Assembly: GCA_045535305.1 (NCBI GenBank)
Contig: JAZSLJ010000064.1
Coordinates: 1-46,166, forward strand
Length of the DNA: 46,166 nt
From: UBA1081 sp045535305
GTDB lineage: Bacteria; Bacillota; Clostridia; Oscillospirales; Acutalibacteraceae
Direction: 5' to 3'
Shown: piece after piece, positions 17,691 to 25,638 of the stretch
Layout: the number at the start of each line of letters is the position of its first letter
How positions within the stretch are numbered: position 1 is the stretch's first letter
Position numbers and translations under genes: made by a program
The notes under the pieces: generated by a model
The model's input: the letters and a program-made list of their open reading frames with translations, nothing else
Databases searched by the model: none
Told to the model about the DNA's origin: nothing

Positions 17691-17814
17691 AGTATTATCA
17701 ACACTTGTTTCAACGGTCTTAGCTGTTGGTACCACATCTGTAAACTCACCTAGCTTGGCAATCTATCATCAGCCGGCCATACCTGAGAAAATACTGAAGC
17801 AAAAAAAATATTAA
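17671..17814 (+). CDS. agrD: AgrD-like autoinducer precursor with Ser in place of Cys
   Basis: The 47-residue product starts inside the end of agrB, behind AAAGGAGG. It has the three-part AgrD layout: an amphipathic N-terminal leader (MKKKTSKVLSTLVSTVLAV), a central signal region, and a charged C-terminal tail with HQPAIPEK (cf. the family (H/Y)QPk.PE). The residue five before HQP, where clostridial precursors have the ring Cys, is Ser29 (AGC), in NSPSLAIYHQP. The mature signal is therefore predicted to be a five-residue ring SLAIY closed as a lactone, with or without a short tail. Serine lactones are known from S. intermedius-type agr. Ring borders are inferred from position. Confidence 0.85.
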   Translation: MKKKTSKVLSTLVSTVLAVGTTSVNSPSLAIYHQPAIPEKILKQKKY

Positions 17815-17842
17815 TCAACCAAAAAAAATGCTGTAGAAATAA

Positions 17843-17887
17843 AAAAACTGTAAGCTTATCATTGATAAGCTTACAGTTTTTTTACAG
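17843..17887 (+). terminator. Strong terminator after agrD
   Basis: Near-perfect 18-bp stem (17843-17860 with 17864-17881), ATT loop, then a T-run. The A-run and T-run on both sides make it usable for the opposing HTH gene too. Confidence 0.9.
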
Positions 17888-17897
17888 TTACAAACAA

Positions 17898-18170
17898 CTA
17901 GTCAATTCCAAACATTGAATCTATTGTTCTATAAAAAGTTGAAGATATGTTTATCAAATTAAACACAGTTGGCCACATCTTACCTCTTTCTAAATGCAAA
18001 TAATAATCCATATCCACTTGTAACAACAATGAAATTTCAGAAATTTCCATTAATTGTGAACACCGAAAGTCTTGCAGATTTGTTGAAAAATTTTTCAACA
18101 AATCTGCAAGAATGTTTTTAACAACCCTATAATTTATTTTAACACAATCAAACGTACAATATCTACTCAT
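17898..18170 (-). CDS. Divergent small HTH-like protein
   Basis: A 90-residue frame whose C-terminal half (ISEISLLLQVDMDYYLHLE, then RGKMWPTVFNLINIS) lines up with the second half of XRE-type HTH domains (IADLLGVS..YYSKLERGK..P....L..LA). Cys and Leu replace usual residues and the N-terminal part is not HTH-like. Residues around LADLLKNFSTNLQD are encoded by a perfect 40-bp palindrome (18071-18110). It may be a real regulator, or a remnant remodelled by that palindrome. Confidence 0.45.
   Translation of the reverse strand: MSRYCTFDCVKINYRVVKNILADLLKNFSTNLQDFRCSQLMEISEISLLLQVDMDYYLHLERGKMWPTVFNLINISSTFYRTIDSMFGID
18071..18110. repeat. Perfect 40-bp palindrome
   Basis: Two 20-base arms meet without a spacer: CTTGCAGATTTGTTGAAAAA followed by its exact reverse complement. 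It lies within a predicted coding frame. Possible roles are a recombination/resolution site, a protein-binding site or a cruciform. Confidence 0.9.
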
Positions 18171-18194
18171 ATTGTATTCTAAAGTGGCAAGTTG

Positions 18195-18449
18195 TTACAT
18201 TTGAGAAATATTTAAAAGCTTTTTTATTGACTCCTTGTAAAGGATTGTTTCAAAACTATATTTATCAAAAACAAGTAAATCAATTGATATGTCATACATT
18301 ATTGATAGTAAAACTAATATTTCTACGGGTAAAACAAGATTACCATTTTCATATCGTCTATATTTATAACTGCTTATATTTAACAAAGATGATACCTGTG
18401 TTTCAGATAAGCCCAATTGCATACGAACTTCTTTTATTTTACTATGCAT
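18195..18449 (-). CDS. XRE-family HTH regulator
   Basis: An 84-residue protein with a complete HTH of the Cro/CI type: IKEVRMQLGLSETQVSSLL, then NISSYKYRRYENGNLVLPVE and LLVLSIMYDISIDLL-like helices. It sits about 25 bp upstream of the second HTH-like gene on the same strand and probably shares its transcript. The promoter is TTGACA (minus strand, 18494-18499), 18-bp spacer, TATAAT (18470-18475). Confidence 0.8.
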   Translation of the reverse strand: MHSKIKEVRMQLGLSETQVSSLLNISSYKYRRYENGNLVLPVEILVLLSIMYDISIDLLVFDKYSFETILYKESIKKLLNISQM

Positions 18450-18469
18450 ACTTACATCCCCTTATTTTT

Positions 18470-18499
18470 ATTATATTATTTTCTTGTTCTATATGTCAA
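18470..18499 (-). promoter_or_regulatory. Sigma-A promoter of the XRE gene
   Basis: On the minus strand TTGACA and TATAAT are spaced by 18 bp, about 20 bp upstream of the HTH gene. Confidence 0.75.
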
Positions 18500-18589
18500 G
18501 TTTGATATTGTACACATTTTATAATATCAAAATCACCATATTCTATAGGTATGAACTAATTGTGCAATAGTTCAAATTTGCTTATTAGG

Positions 18590-18917
18590 ATGATTTTTAT
18601 ACCAAATAGTATAGGTAGTATTATTCGCGCAAAACGAAAAGAACTAAAATTAACACAAGCTCAATTGGCAGAACTTATCGGTTCTGATGAGTATTATATA
18701 AGTGCAATTTAAACAGGTAAACGCAACCCCGGAAGCAAATTTTTAGTATCACTCTCAAATTCTCTTTCAATTTCCATTGATTCACTGTTGGGCATAAGTT
18801 TTACACGAACAGTTTTCAGATTTATAGATAAAACTACAAAAATTAAAACCTTGTGACAGAGAACTTCTTATTGATGTTTTTAATCAACTTGCAGACTGTT
18901 TATTGACAAACATATGA
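18590..18917 (+). pseudogene. Broken XRE-family regulator
   Basis: From ATG 18590 the translation gives a typical HTH (IIRAKRKELKLTQAQLAELI) until an in-frame TAA where homologues have the Glu of SAIETGKRNPG. After the stop the same frame continues TGKRNPGSKFLVSLSNSLSI through SLLGI. The usual C-terminal tail (LKPCDRELLIDVFNQLADCL) appears only in another frame, ending at 18917. So it carries one nonsense change and one frameshift. Confidence 0.8.
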
Positions 18918-18966
18918 TATGTTAAAGCATATTTTTATTCAATCAATTTATTAAAACTGTTTCATT

Positions 18967-19009
18967 AAAGTGCAAAAATGAAAATTCATCTTTGCACTTT
19001 ATTTTTTTA
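18967..19009 (+). terminator. Terminator after the broken XRE gene
   Basis: Perfect 10-bp stem AAAGTGCAAA/TTTGCACTTT followed by ATTTTTTT. Confidence 0.75.
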
Positions 19010-19474
19010 ATACACATTATAAAACAACAAAGCATTAACTCTTACACCATTATGAATCACTTCATAATGAAGATGTGATTCTGTTGAATATCCGGTTGAA
19101 CCGCAATCTGCAATTACTTGTCCTTGCTTTACTGTCTGTCCAACAGACACATGAAGAGCAGAACAATGGGCGTATAAAGTGAAATAAGTGTCATCGTGTT
19201 TAATCTTTACCTAATATCCGTAGGAATTATGCCAAGTTGCAGTTACTACAACACCGTCTGCAGCAGCAAGAATAAGTGTGCCAAGAGGAGCCGCTATATC
19301 TGTACCGCCGTGAGTTTTAACTTCACTCGAAATCGGGTCAACACGAGTACCGAACCGAGAAGAAATATATTGGTCATTTTCAAACGGCCAAGCAAACATA
19401 TCAGTTCCCACGAAAGAACTAGGGACCGCCATAAATTTTGTGTAAAAGTGAATAAAAGAACTCCATTCAAGCAA
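19007..19474 (-). pseudogene. M23/LytM-type peptidoglycan peptidase remnant
   Basis: The frame encodes an M23 zinc endopeptidase domain: SRFGTRVDPIS, HGGTDIAAPLGT (His and Asp zinc ligands), LYAHCSALHV, GSTGYSTESHLHYEV (HxH). It is interrupted by a TAG at 19211-19213 in the strand where homologues read YGNYVKI, and it lacks a normal N-terminus (only a TTG with no signal or binding domain). M23 enzymes cleave peptide cross-links, and in ICEs they open the wall for transfer, which fits the TnpV remnant next door. Confidence 0.8.
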
Positions 19475-19516
19475 TAAAGAAAGTATAGAACTTAAAGCTT
19501 AAAAGGAGTAATTTTT

Positions 19517-19768
19517 ATGACAAAAAACAGCATCAAAAAAGCTTTTTTCTATCAGCATAAAGATGATGAGAAATTTCAAAGCAGAATCGATTATATATTA
19601 AATAACAATCGAAAGTACTTGATTCTTTTGGAATTCAAAATTCTGCATATAAAGTTATTCCATATGGTAACCAGTAAACTGTTTTTATCAAGATATAAAA
19701 AAGTAAATTTTCCTATTGTTACTTATGATGAACTCAAACAAATCTTGAAGCAAGATATTGATGAATAA
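19517..19768 (+). CDS. Small hypothetical protein (83 aa)
   Basis: AAAAGGAG lies 8 bp before the ATG. The product is basic and lacks a recognisable domain; the end (YDELKQILKQDIDE) is helical and acidic. It may itself be frameshifted after about residue 35, since composition changes there. A hairpin at 19866-19910 lies downstream. Confidence 0.4.
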   Translation: MTKNSIKKAFFYQHKDDEKFQSRIDYILNNNRKYLILLEFKILHIKLFHMVTSKLFLSRYKKVNFPIVTYDELKQILKQDIDE

Positions 19769-19865
19769 AAATATTTTTTTGAAATATGTTTTTCTATCAA
19801 ACTTTTTTATTTTTTAAAATTGTAATATACTCAAATAAATAAACAGTTGAGATAATAATGGTTGC

Positions 19866-19910
19866 AGATAAAGATAGCAGAAAGATTTAATCTCTCTGCT
19901 ATCTTTATCT
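19866..19910. terminator. Hairpin between the 83-aa gene and the tnpV remnant
   Basis: Perfect 15-bp arms AGATAAAGATAGCAG/CTGCTATCTTTATCT with a 15-nt loop, located exactly between two convergent frames. T-runs are weak on both sides. Confidence 0.6.
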
Positions 19911-19911
19911 G

Positions 19912-20279
19912 TTAGATATAAATCAATTCGCTACTTACAATTTCTATTGCTTTTGCCTCAATATTCTGCATACAGCATACCCATTCCGTCTGTTTTTCTT
20001 CTTTCAGTTGCTCTGATACACCTTCAGCATCTTTAATTTGATTAACAAGAGTATCAAACATCTGCTGTGCCTGCGCTTCTACCTCGGCACAGTACTGATA
20101 CAGTTTGCCTTGGGTAAGTAATGAGTTAAAAAGGTACACACTTATGTTTTTCAAGATAATCCTTATGTAATATTCCCCATTTACCAAGACAGATGGTTGA
20201 TTCTTCGGGTGGTAATATCAGGTTTGGAATTATATAATCACCAATCTGACGATATTGGATTGCGTTTTTGTTTGACATA
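19912..20279 (-). pseudogene. TnpV (transposon-encoded protein), frameshifted
   Basis: Two frames together recreate TnpV, a protein of Tn4451/Tn4453-like and other clostridial mobile elements. The first is NAIQYRQIGDYIIPNL, LPPEESTICLGKWGILHKDY (from ATG 20277-20279). The second is QGKLYQYCAEVEAQAQQMFD through KQTEWVCCMQNIEAKAIEIV. The frame changes around 20130-20140. A GGAGG site precedes the start. The break suggests the host element is no longer active as such. Confidence 0.85.
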
Positions 20280-20471
20280 AAAAGTCCTCCTTTAAATTTT
20301 GTACTTTCATTGTACAAATTAAAGAAGGATTTGTCTAATGTGCAAATATAAGAAAAAGAGAGAAGCCGAAACTTCTCTCTGATTTTCTGCCTTGCAACGC
20401 CCATAAGTTAGTATTTTGAAATTACTGCCTTATGTGGCGTCAGCAAAACCGAGACCTCTTTTTGTTTGAAT

Positions 20472-21281
20472 TTAGCCTTGCGCCATATCGCCGACCATTA
20501 TCATAAATGCGCCGAGCTGTGCGCCGAATTCGGGTGCACCGTCCATGATAAGCTTACCTGATCTTGTGGATTCAAGCATATCGTCGGTGCTCATAAGTAT
20601 ACCTAATGCGCTGTCAAGGTTGTTGAAACGCATTGTAAAGAAAGGCAACGCTCTTTTATATGTACCTCTGCCGGCTCTTGTCTTACCTGCCTTAACACGG
20701 ATGTAAGCGGAAACAGTAGGCTCATTGTCAACTGCCCATGCATAAACACGGTCGGGGCTTTTCTTTGCCCAATCGTGAACTTCCTCGTGTCCGTTTTTGT
20801 TAAGCTGGCTGATACCACTTGAAAGCAGATAGAAATAGCACTTAACCATAAGTCTTTTGTCTTCTTCTGCCTCGGGGGGAGTTTTTGCTGAAAGGAGTGA
20901 GGACATTTTGAGCAATGCCATAAGGAATGCAACAAATGCACCTGTGTGTTTAAGCACACCTTTCATCTTGGGCAGAGTTGAAGGACCCATTTTGCCTTTG
21001 AAAAAGGCGTTCATCGCTTCAACTGATTGGAATTCAAGCTCAACCATAGGCTTTGGCTCGATTTTTTCTGTATGAATTACCCATTCGTCAGAGTTAACCT
21101 GAAAATGTGTAGCATATTTTCCGCCGGGTGCATCAGGGTCAAGTGCACTGACCTGATATATACAGTGAACGGATTTGAATTTTTTTGCAAGAGAGGGCGT
21201 ATCTGCAACGATTACCTTTAAAAGGGGCAGTACGGCATTCATGAATATTTTATTGGTTAAAAATTCTTCTCTTGAAGCCAT
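20472..21281 (-). CDS. SCP2-like protein, last gene of a five-gene operon
   Basis: A 269-residue soluble protein. Residues ~45-110 (WVIHTEKIEPKPMVELEFQS, VEAMNAFFKGKMGPSTLPKM) match the beta-strand/helix pattern of the sterol-carrier SCP2 fold, which sequesters hydrophobic ligands. The C-terminal half is helical and not assigned. An AAGGAGG site precedes the ATG. It follows the transketolase C-subunit gene by 12 bp, and a second SCP2-like protein is the first gene of the operon. Ligand unknown. Confidence 0.6.
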   Translation of the reverse strand: MASREEFLTNKIFMNAVLPLLKVIVADTPSLAKKFKSVHCIYQVSALDPDAPGGKYATHFQVNSDEWVIHTEKIEPKPMVELEFQSVEAMNAFFKGKMGPSTLPKMKGVLKHTGAFVAFLMALLKMSSLLSAKTPPEAEEDKRLMVKCYFYLLSSGISQLNKNGHEEVHDWAKKSPDRVYAWAVDNEPTVSAYIRVKAGKTRAGRGTYKRALPFFTMRFNNLDSALGILMSTDDMLESTRSGKLIMDGAPEFGAQLGAFMIMVGDMAQG

Positions 21282-21293
21282 TTTAAAACCTCC

Positions 21294-22304
21294 TTATACC
21301 TCGTCGTCCCAGTTGTCGTCTTCTTCGAAGTCCATCTTCATTGTTTCTCTAACAGCGTTGATGATACCGTTTGAGTCAATGCCGACATAGTTCATGATAT
21401 CCTCATGCAGACCGATAGGAGCAAACTTATCAGGATGACCGAGCTTTTTGAATGCACAGCCTTTACCTGCTTCAGCCATAACCTCAGCAACAGCAGAGCC
21501 GAGACCGCCGATAACGTTGTGGTCTTCAACTGTGATGATACGGCGAGTATCCATAACCGCTTTGATGATAGCTTCGCGGTCGATGGGCTTGATTGTGTGC
21601 ATATCAAGAACACGGATCTTAAGACCGTCGTTCTTGTCAAGGAATTCAGCAGCTTCCCAAGCCTGGAATACGCAGGAGCCTGTTGCGATGATAGTAAGGT
21701 CTGTACCTTCGTGAACGGTAACAGCTTTGCCAAGCTCGAAGCCGTAGTCTGAGCTCTTGTAAAGTACGCGGTCGAAGCCTCTGTTGATACGGATGTAGAA
21801 AGGACCGGGTGTTTCATAAGCCGCCATAACTGCGTTGTATGTTTCAACACCGTCAGCGGGGCAGATAACTGTAAGATTGGGGATTGAGCGAACCAGAGCA
21901 AGGTCGCAGATAGCGTGGTGAGTAGAACCTGCCTGACCGAAAGATGTACCTGAATGTGTAGCAATAACTTTTGCGTTTACGTTCTGGTAGCAAAGGTCTG
22001 TGTGGAGCTGGTCAGCTGAACGGAATGATGCGAACTGTGAGAATGTGGAAAGGAAAGGTACAAGACCTGCTTTTGCCATACCCGCAGCTATACCGAACAT
22101 ATTCTGTTCTGCAATACCTACGTTAAAGAATCTGTCGGGGAACTTTTTCATAAATTCGCCGATTTTTGTTGATTTTGCAAGGTCGGCTGTAAGTGCAACA
22201 ACTTCGGGATGTGCTTCGCCCAGTTCTACGAGAGCCTGACCGTAAATTTCAGCTGTTGAAAGTGATGTTGAATCTATTGCTGTGTAGGTTAATCCGCCTG
22301 CCAT
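21294..22304 (-). CDS. Transketolase, C-terminal subunit
   Basis: The 336-residue protein has the pyrimidine-binding and C-terminal domains of a split transketolase. Glu66 in NVGIAEQNMFG is the catalytic glutamate that activates thiamine diphosphate; THSGTSFGQAGSTHHAICDL is the usual phosphate-binding region. It works with the N-terminal subunit encoded 4 bp upstream. Its place between an aminotransferase and SCP2-like proteins suggests a role outside the general pentose-phosphate pathway; this is inferred. Confidence 0.93.
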   Translation of the reverse strand: MAGGLTYTAIDSTSLSTAEIYGQALVELGEAHPEVVALTADLAKSTKIGEFMKKFPDRFFNVGIAEQNMFGIAAGMAKAGLVPFLSTFSQFASFRSADQLHTDLCYQNVNAKVIATHSGTSFGQAGSTHHAICDLALVRSIPNLTVICPADGVETYNAVMAAYETPGPFYIRINRGFDRVLYKSSDYGFELGKAVTVHEGTDLTIIATGSCVFQAWEAAEFLDKNDGLKIRVLDMHTIKPIDREAIIKAVMDTRRIITVEDHNVIGGLGSAVAEVMAEAGKGCAFKKLGHPDKFAPIGLHEDIMNYVGIDSNGIINAVRETMKMDFEEDDNWDDEV

Positions 22305-22308
22305 ATCA

Positions 22309-23178
22309 TTAACCCTCCTTTTCTACTCTTGCGAGTCTCTTCTGATAGTGTTTTTCAAGGCTATCCTTAGCAAGTGCGTACTTGCTGTCGTCAATAGCGC
22401 CGTAGTGCCATGTGTAATCGTCTTCCATAAAGTCGATACCGCAGCCCTTGATTGTGTCAAGAATAATCATATAGGGCTTGTCGGATGTGTTTGCAAGAGC
22501 CTTGTCGATAGCTTCGCAGATTTCTTTCATATTGTTACCGTCAACGACAAGAACCTCAAAGCCGAAGGATGCCCATTTGTCTGTAAGAGGTTCAAGGCGC
22601 ATAACATCTTCTGTTCTGCCGTCGATCATACACTTGTTACGGTCAACGAATGAAATCATATTTGTTGTTTTGTAGTGAGCTGCTGACATAGCTGCTTCCC
22701 AGTTGGAGCCTTCATCACATTCGCCGTCGCCGAGAAGAACGTAAGTCTTGAAATCCTTGCCGCGAACCTTTGCAGCAAGAGCTGTACCTACTGCGATAGA
22801 CATACCGTGGCCGAGAGAGCCTGTTGATGCGTCAACACCAACAACCTTGTTTGAGTCAAGGTGAATACCCATTGTGGAGTTGGAAAGATTGAATGTTTTA
22901 AGCAATTCCTTGTCGTTAAAGCCAAGGTCGCAAAGGATGGGAGCGTATGCAACGCCTACGTGGCCTTTGGAGAGAATGAATCTGTCTCTGTCCTCCCAGT
23001 TGGCATTGTTGACGTCAATATTCATGTACTTATAGTAAAGTACAGTCATAACATCAATGGCGCTCATACCGCCGCCGATGTGTGCGCTTCCTGCCCATGT
23101 TGTTGTGTCAAGAATGAGCATACGAAGCTCGTGCGCCTTTTTTTCAAGTTCGAGCCATTCAGCTTTTGAAAGTGGCAT
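22309..23178 (-). CDS. Transketolase, N-terminal subunit
   Basis: About 289 residues, carrying the diphosphate-binding domain. The thiamine-diphosphate/metal motif is LGDGECDEGSNWEAAMSAAH followed by NK about 28 residues after GDG. SKGHVG and HIGGGMS histidines are also present. The start is set at the ATG 23176-23178 because GGAGG (23186-23190) precedes it; an upstream in-frame ATG overlaps that site. About 140 bp containing a degenerate copy of the dispersed repeat separates it from the aminotransferase gene. Confidence 0.93.
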   Translation of the reverse strand: MPLSKAEWLELEKKAHELRMLILDTTTWAGSAHIGGGMSAIDVMTVLYYKYMNIDVNNANWEDRDRFILSKGHVGVAYAPILCDLGFNDKELLKTFNLSNSTMGIHLDSNKVVGVDASTGSLGHGMSIAVGTALAAKVRGKDFKTYVLLGDGECDEGSNWEAAMSAAHYKTTNMISFVDRNKCMIDGRTEDVMRLEPLTDKWASFGFEVLVVDGNNMKEICEAIDKALANTSDKPYMIILDTIKGCGIDFMEDDYTWHYGAIDDSKYALAKDSLEKHYQKRLARVEKEG

Positions 23179-23200
23179 AGTTTTTCCTCCGTTCATTATT

Positions 23201-23290
23201 ATAATTTACAATGTACAATTTACAATGTACAATTATTTATTAAGTCCGTTTGCAGTTACGGCTATATCCCGATTTTGTATGTAATCAAAT
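23201..23290. repeat. Degenerate copy of the dispersed palindromic repeat
   Basis: Contains tandem TTTACAATGTACAA units and ATCCCGATTTTGTATG, similar to the arms and the middle of the better copies at 31.3, 32.3 and 35.6 kb. The central GGAAAGGGC...GCCCTTT hairpin is not recognisable. Confidence 0.5.
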
Positions 23291-23318
23291 TGAAATTTTT
23301 TTTAGAGGTACCCACTTA

Positions 23319-24602
23319 TCAAAATGCCTCGGGATGGCGTTTTTTAACTGCTTTGAATGCTTCGTCTGCAACCTCGCAGGTGTATTTGATGTCATCCTCT
23401 GTGAGTGAAGCGTTGATAAAGTGGTTGTGATGGCTTGTGATGAATATGCCTCTGCTTACCATTTCCTGTACCCAATCCTGATGCAGGAACAGGCTGTCGT
23501 CGTTAGCGATTCTCAGGTAGAACAGGGCAGGTTCACCTGAAACAACAAGGTCAAAGCCGTTGTTTTCTGCCGCCGCTTTAAGACCTGTTGTAAGCTTTGT
23601 TCCCAATTCTCTGAAAAGTTTGGGGGTATCGAGCTTTTTCATCTTTTCGATACAAGCTATACCTGCCGCAAAGGGTACTGCGCTCATCCAATAACTTCCT
23701 GTGTATGAAAGACCGCTCATTGCGCTCTTGAGGAAGTCCTTACCGCAAAGACAGGATACGTTCCAGCCGTTTGCAAGAGCTTTACAGAAGCAGATAAGGT
23801 CAGCTTCAAAGCCATAGTAGTGGTCAGAGCCTGCAAGGTCAAGTCTGAAGCCTGCACGAACGTCGTCTACGATAAGAACGATGCCCTTTTCCGTACAGAG
23901 CTTTCTTACCTTCTGCCAATAGCCTGCTTCGGGTGTTTCGTTGTCAAGGAAATTGCCGTGCATATAGGGTGTTGCGATGAATGCCGCAATTTCGCCCTCG
24001 TTTTCAGCAATAAGCTTTTCAAGTGCGGGAATATCGTTGAAATCAACGTAAAGGTTGTTTGCAACGTCTTCGGGAAGAACGCCGGGATAGTCCAGCTTCT
24101 GTGTCCACATTGAAACGCCGTGATAGAAACCGTTTACGAAAATGATTTTTTTCTTGTGAGTGTGATAACGGGCGCACATAATAGCTGCCTGTGTTGTATC
24201 GTTACCGTTCTTTGCAAAGAATGCCCAGTCAGCAGATGCAACGGTGTCAACCATAAGCTCTGCAAACTCAACCATCTTGTAAGAGGGTGTTGTTGTACAG
24301 TTTGCAACGGCTGCCTGTGCGATTGCCGCCGCATTAACGTCGGGGTCGTTATAACCTAAAACGTTGGGGCCGTAAGCACACATATAGTCAAGGTATTTGT
24401 TGCCGTCAACGTCCCAGAAATAGGAGCCTTCTGCCTTTTCTGCAAAACAGGGCCATGACGTTGGGGGAATCCAAAGACCTTCAGCAGGGCCTAAATGACC
24501 GTAAATACCCGAGGGGATAACGTCTACGGCTCTTTTGAACCATTCCTGACTCTTTTTGTGTTCGTAATAAACATTGTCTTTTTTAGCTTTTTTAGTTGCC
24601 AT
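23319..24602 (-). CDS. Class-III aminotransferase (glutamate-1-semialdehyde aminomutase-like)
   Basis: A 427-residue PLP enzyme. Seen: GSYFWDVDGNKYLDYMCAYG, NGNDTTQAAIMCARYHT, the GFYHG loop, the VDDVRAGFR motif with the cofactor-binding Asp (~246), and CFCKALANGW with Lys274 as Schiff base. It resembles GSA aminomutases and related sugar or polyol aminotransferases. No other haem-synthesis genes are near, so tetrapyrrole synthesis is unlikely. With the split transketolase it may make or remove an amino-deoxy sugar; this is inference. Confidence 0.85.
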   Translation of the reverse strand: MATKKAKKDNVYYEHKKSQEWFKRAVDVIPSGIYGHLGPAEGLWIPPTSWPCFAEKAEGSYFWDVDGNKYLDYMCAYGPNVLGYNDPDVNAAAIAQAAVANCTTTPSYKMVEFAELMVDTVASADWAFFAKNGNDTTQAAIMCARYHTHKKKIIFVNGFYHGVSMWTQKLDYPGVLPEDVANNLYVDFNDIPALEKLIAENEGEIAAFIATPYMHGNFLDNETPEAGYWQKVRKLCTEKGIVLIVDDVRAGFRLDLAGSDHYYGFEADLICFCKALANGWNVSCLCGKDFLKSAMSGLSYTGSYWMSAVPFAAGIACIEKMKKLDTPKLFRELGTKLTTGLKAAAENNGFDLVVSGEPALFYLRIANDDSLFLHQDWVQEMVSRGIFITSHHNHFINASLTEDDIKYTCEVADEAFKAVKKRHPEAF

Positions 24603-24616
24603 TTGTTACCCCTCCT

Positions 24617-25375
24617 TTAAGCAAGATAAAGACCTACAAGGTCAAGTATTCTGTTCATGTTGTCAATCATCGAGATCATACCGCCCATAGCGATAGCGCC
24701 CTCGCCTACGCAGGCAACGGAGTTAACGTTACCGTCAAACAAATCTCTTGCAAGCTTCATACTGCTGAACTCCATAATTGCTCTGGGCTTGTCGCAAGCC
24801 TTTTTAACTGTGAGCAAGCGGTGATTTCTTACGCTGATGGTTGATTTGGGGCCGTCTTTGATTGAAAGAAGAATGTCGCCGTCAACCATATGATGTGCGG
24901 AGAATTTGCCGATTTCGTCGTTGTTGCCTATCTGAGCAATAGCAACGGAAATTACATAGAACATAAGTGATGTGCTTATGTTGAAGAATCTTTCGTCCAT
25001 AAGGTCTTCGGGTTCGGGACGGAGATATCTTGTAAGTAAATCGGTGAGCTTTATAAAGTCTTTTAAAAGAAAACCGATGTGTGTAAATCCCTTTGAGGGA
25101 ATGGGTGTAACGGTACCGTCAATCATACCGTTGAACTTTTCGCATGATGAGAAGGGGAGCTTGATGTCGCAAGGACCTAAGCCGTCTTCCATTCTGCATC
25201 TGCCGTTTTTGAAAGTAATGGTTGCACAGGGGCCGTCTTTTACCTCAAAGCCGATTGTAAGTGCTTTTTTGTTGGTAAGTAATGCTCTTGCATCTTCGTC
25301 AAGTGCGCAAAGATTTTCAAGTGCGCCGAATATTGCATACATATTGATGTAAGCGAGCGTTTTAGCATCTGTCAA
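24617..25375 (-). CDS. SCP2-like protein, first gene of the operon
   Basis: 252 residues, TTG start behind AAAGGAGG. Residues ~38-85 (LTIGFEVKDGPCATITFKNG, RCRMEDGLGPCDIKLPFSSC) show the SCP2 lipid-transfer pattern of alternating strands ending in a short helix. A second such segment around 165-215 (GDILLSIKDGPKSTISVRNH) looks like a repeat, so the protein may contain two SCP2 modules. It heads the operon and has its own sigma-A promoter. Confidence 0.65.
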   Translation of the reverse strand: MTDAKTLAYINMYAIFGALENLCALDEDARALLTNKKALTIGFEVKDGPCATITFKNGRCRMEDGLGPCDIKLPFSSCEKFNGMIDGTVTPIPSKGFTHIGFLLKDFIKLTDLLTRYLRPEPEDLMDERFFNISTSLMFYVISVAIAQIGNNDEIGKFSAHHMVDGDILLSIKDGPKSTISVRNHRLLTVKKACDKPRAIMEFSSMKLARDLFDGNVNSVACVGEGAIAMGGMISMIDNMNRILDLVGLYLA

Positions 25376-25425
25376 AAAAATTCCTCCTTTTACAGAAAGG
25401 TATACTTCTGCTTATATTCATATTA

Positions 25426-25454
25426 ATAATACCAAAAACGGCAAATCAAGTCAA
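25426..25454 (-). promoter_or_regulatory. Promoter of the SCP2-aminotransferase-transketolase operon
   Basis: On the minus strand TTGACT (25449-25454) and TATTAT (25426-25431) are spaced by 17 bp, about 50 bp upstream of the first gene. Confidence 0.75.
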
Positions 25455-25577
25455 CAAAATTACCCGAATGGCGGCTTTATCCTTTTGTAGAAATTAAAGA
25501 TGAAAGTTTGTTTATTTTACACAAAAAACAATATTATTTAAGGTCTTAAATCACGAAAAAAGACAAATGCGGTGTTA

Positions 25578-25606
25578 TTGCATTAATTCGATAAAAAATA
25601 TATAAT
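25578..25606 (+). promoter_or_regulatory. Promoter of the GNAT gene
   Basis: TTGCAT, 17 bp, TATAAT, 33 bp before the start codon. Confidence 0.75.
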
Positions 25607-25638
25607 AAAGACGTAATGTTTTTAAAGGCGGAGAATGT

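Noticed and set aside
20603..22653. Many overlapping long frames opposite the transketolase and SCP2 genes
   Set aside because: They are antisense or out-of-frame to clear enzyme genes and lack start signals and recognisable domains.
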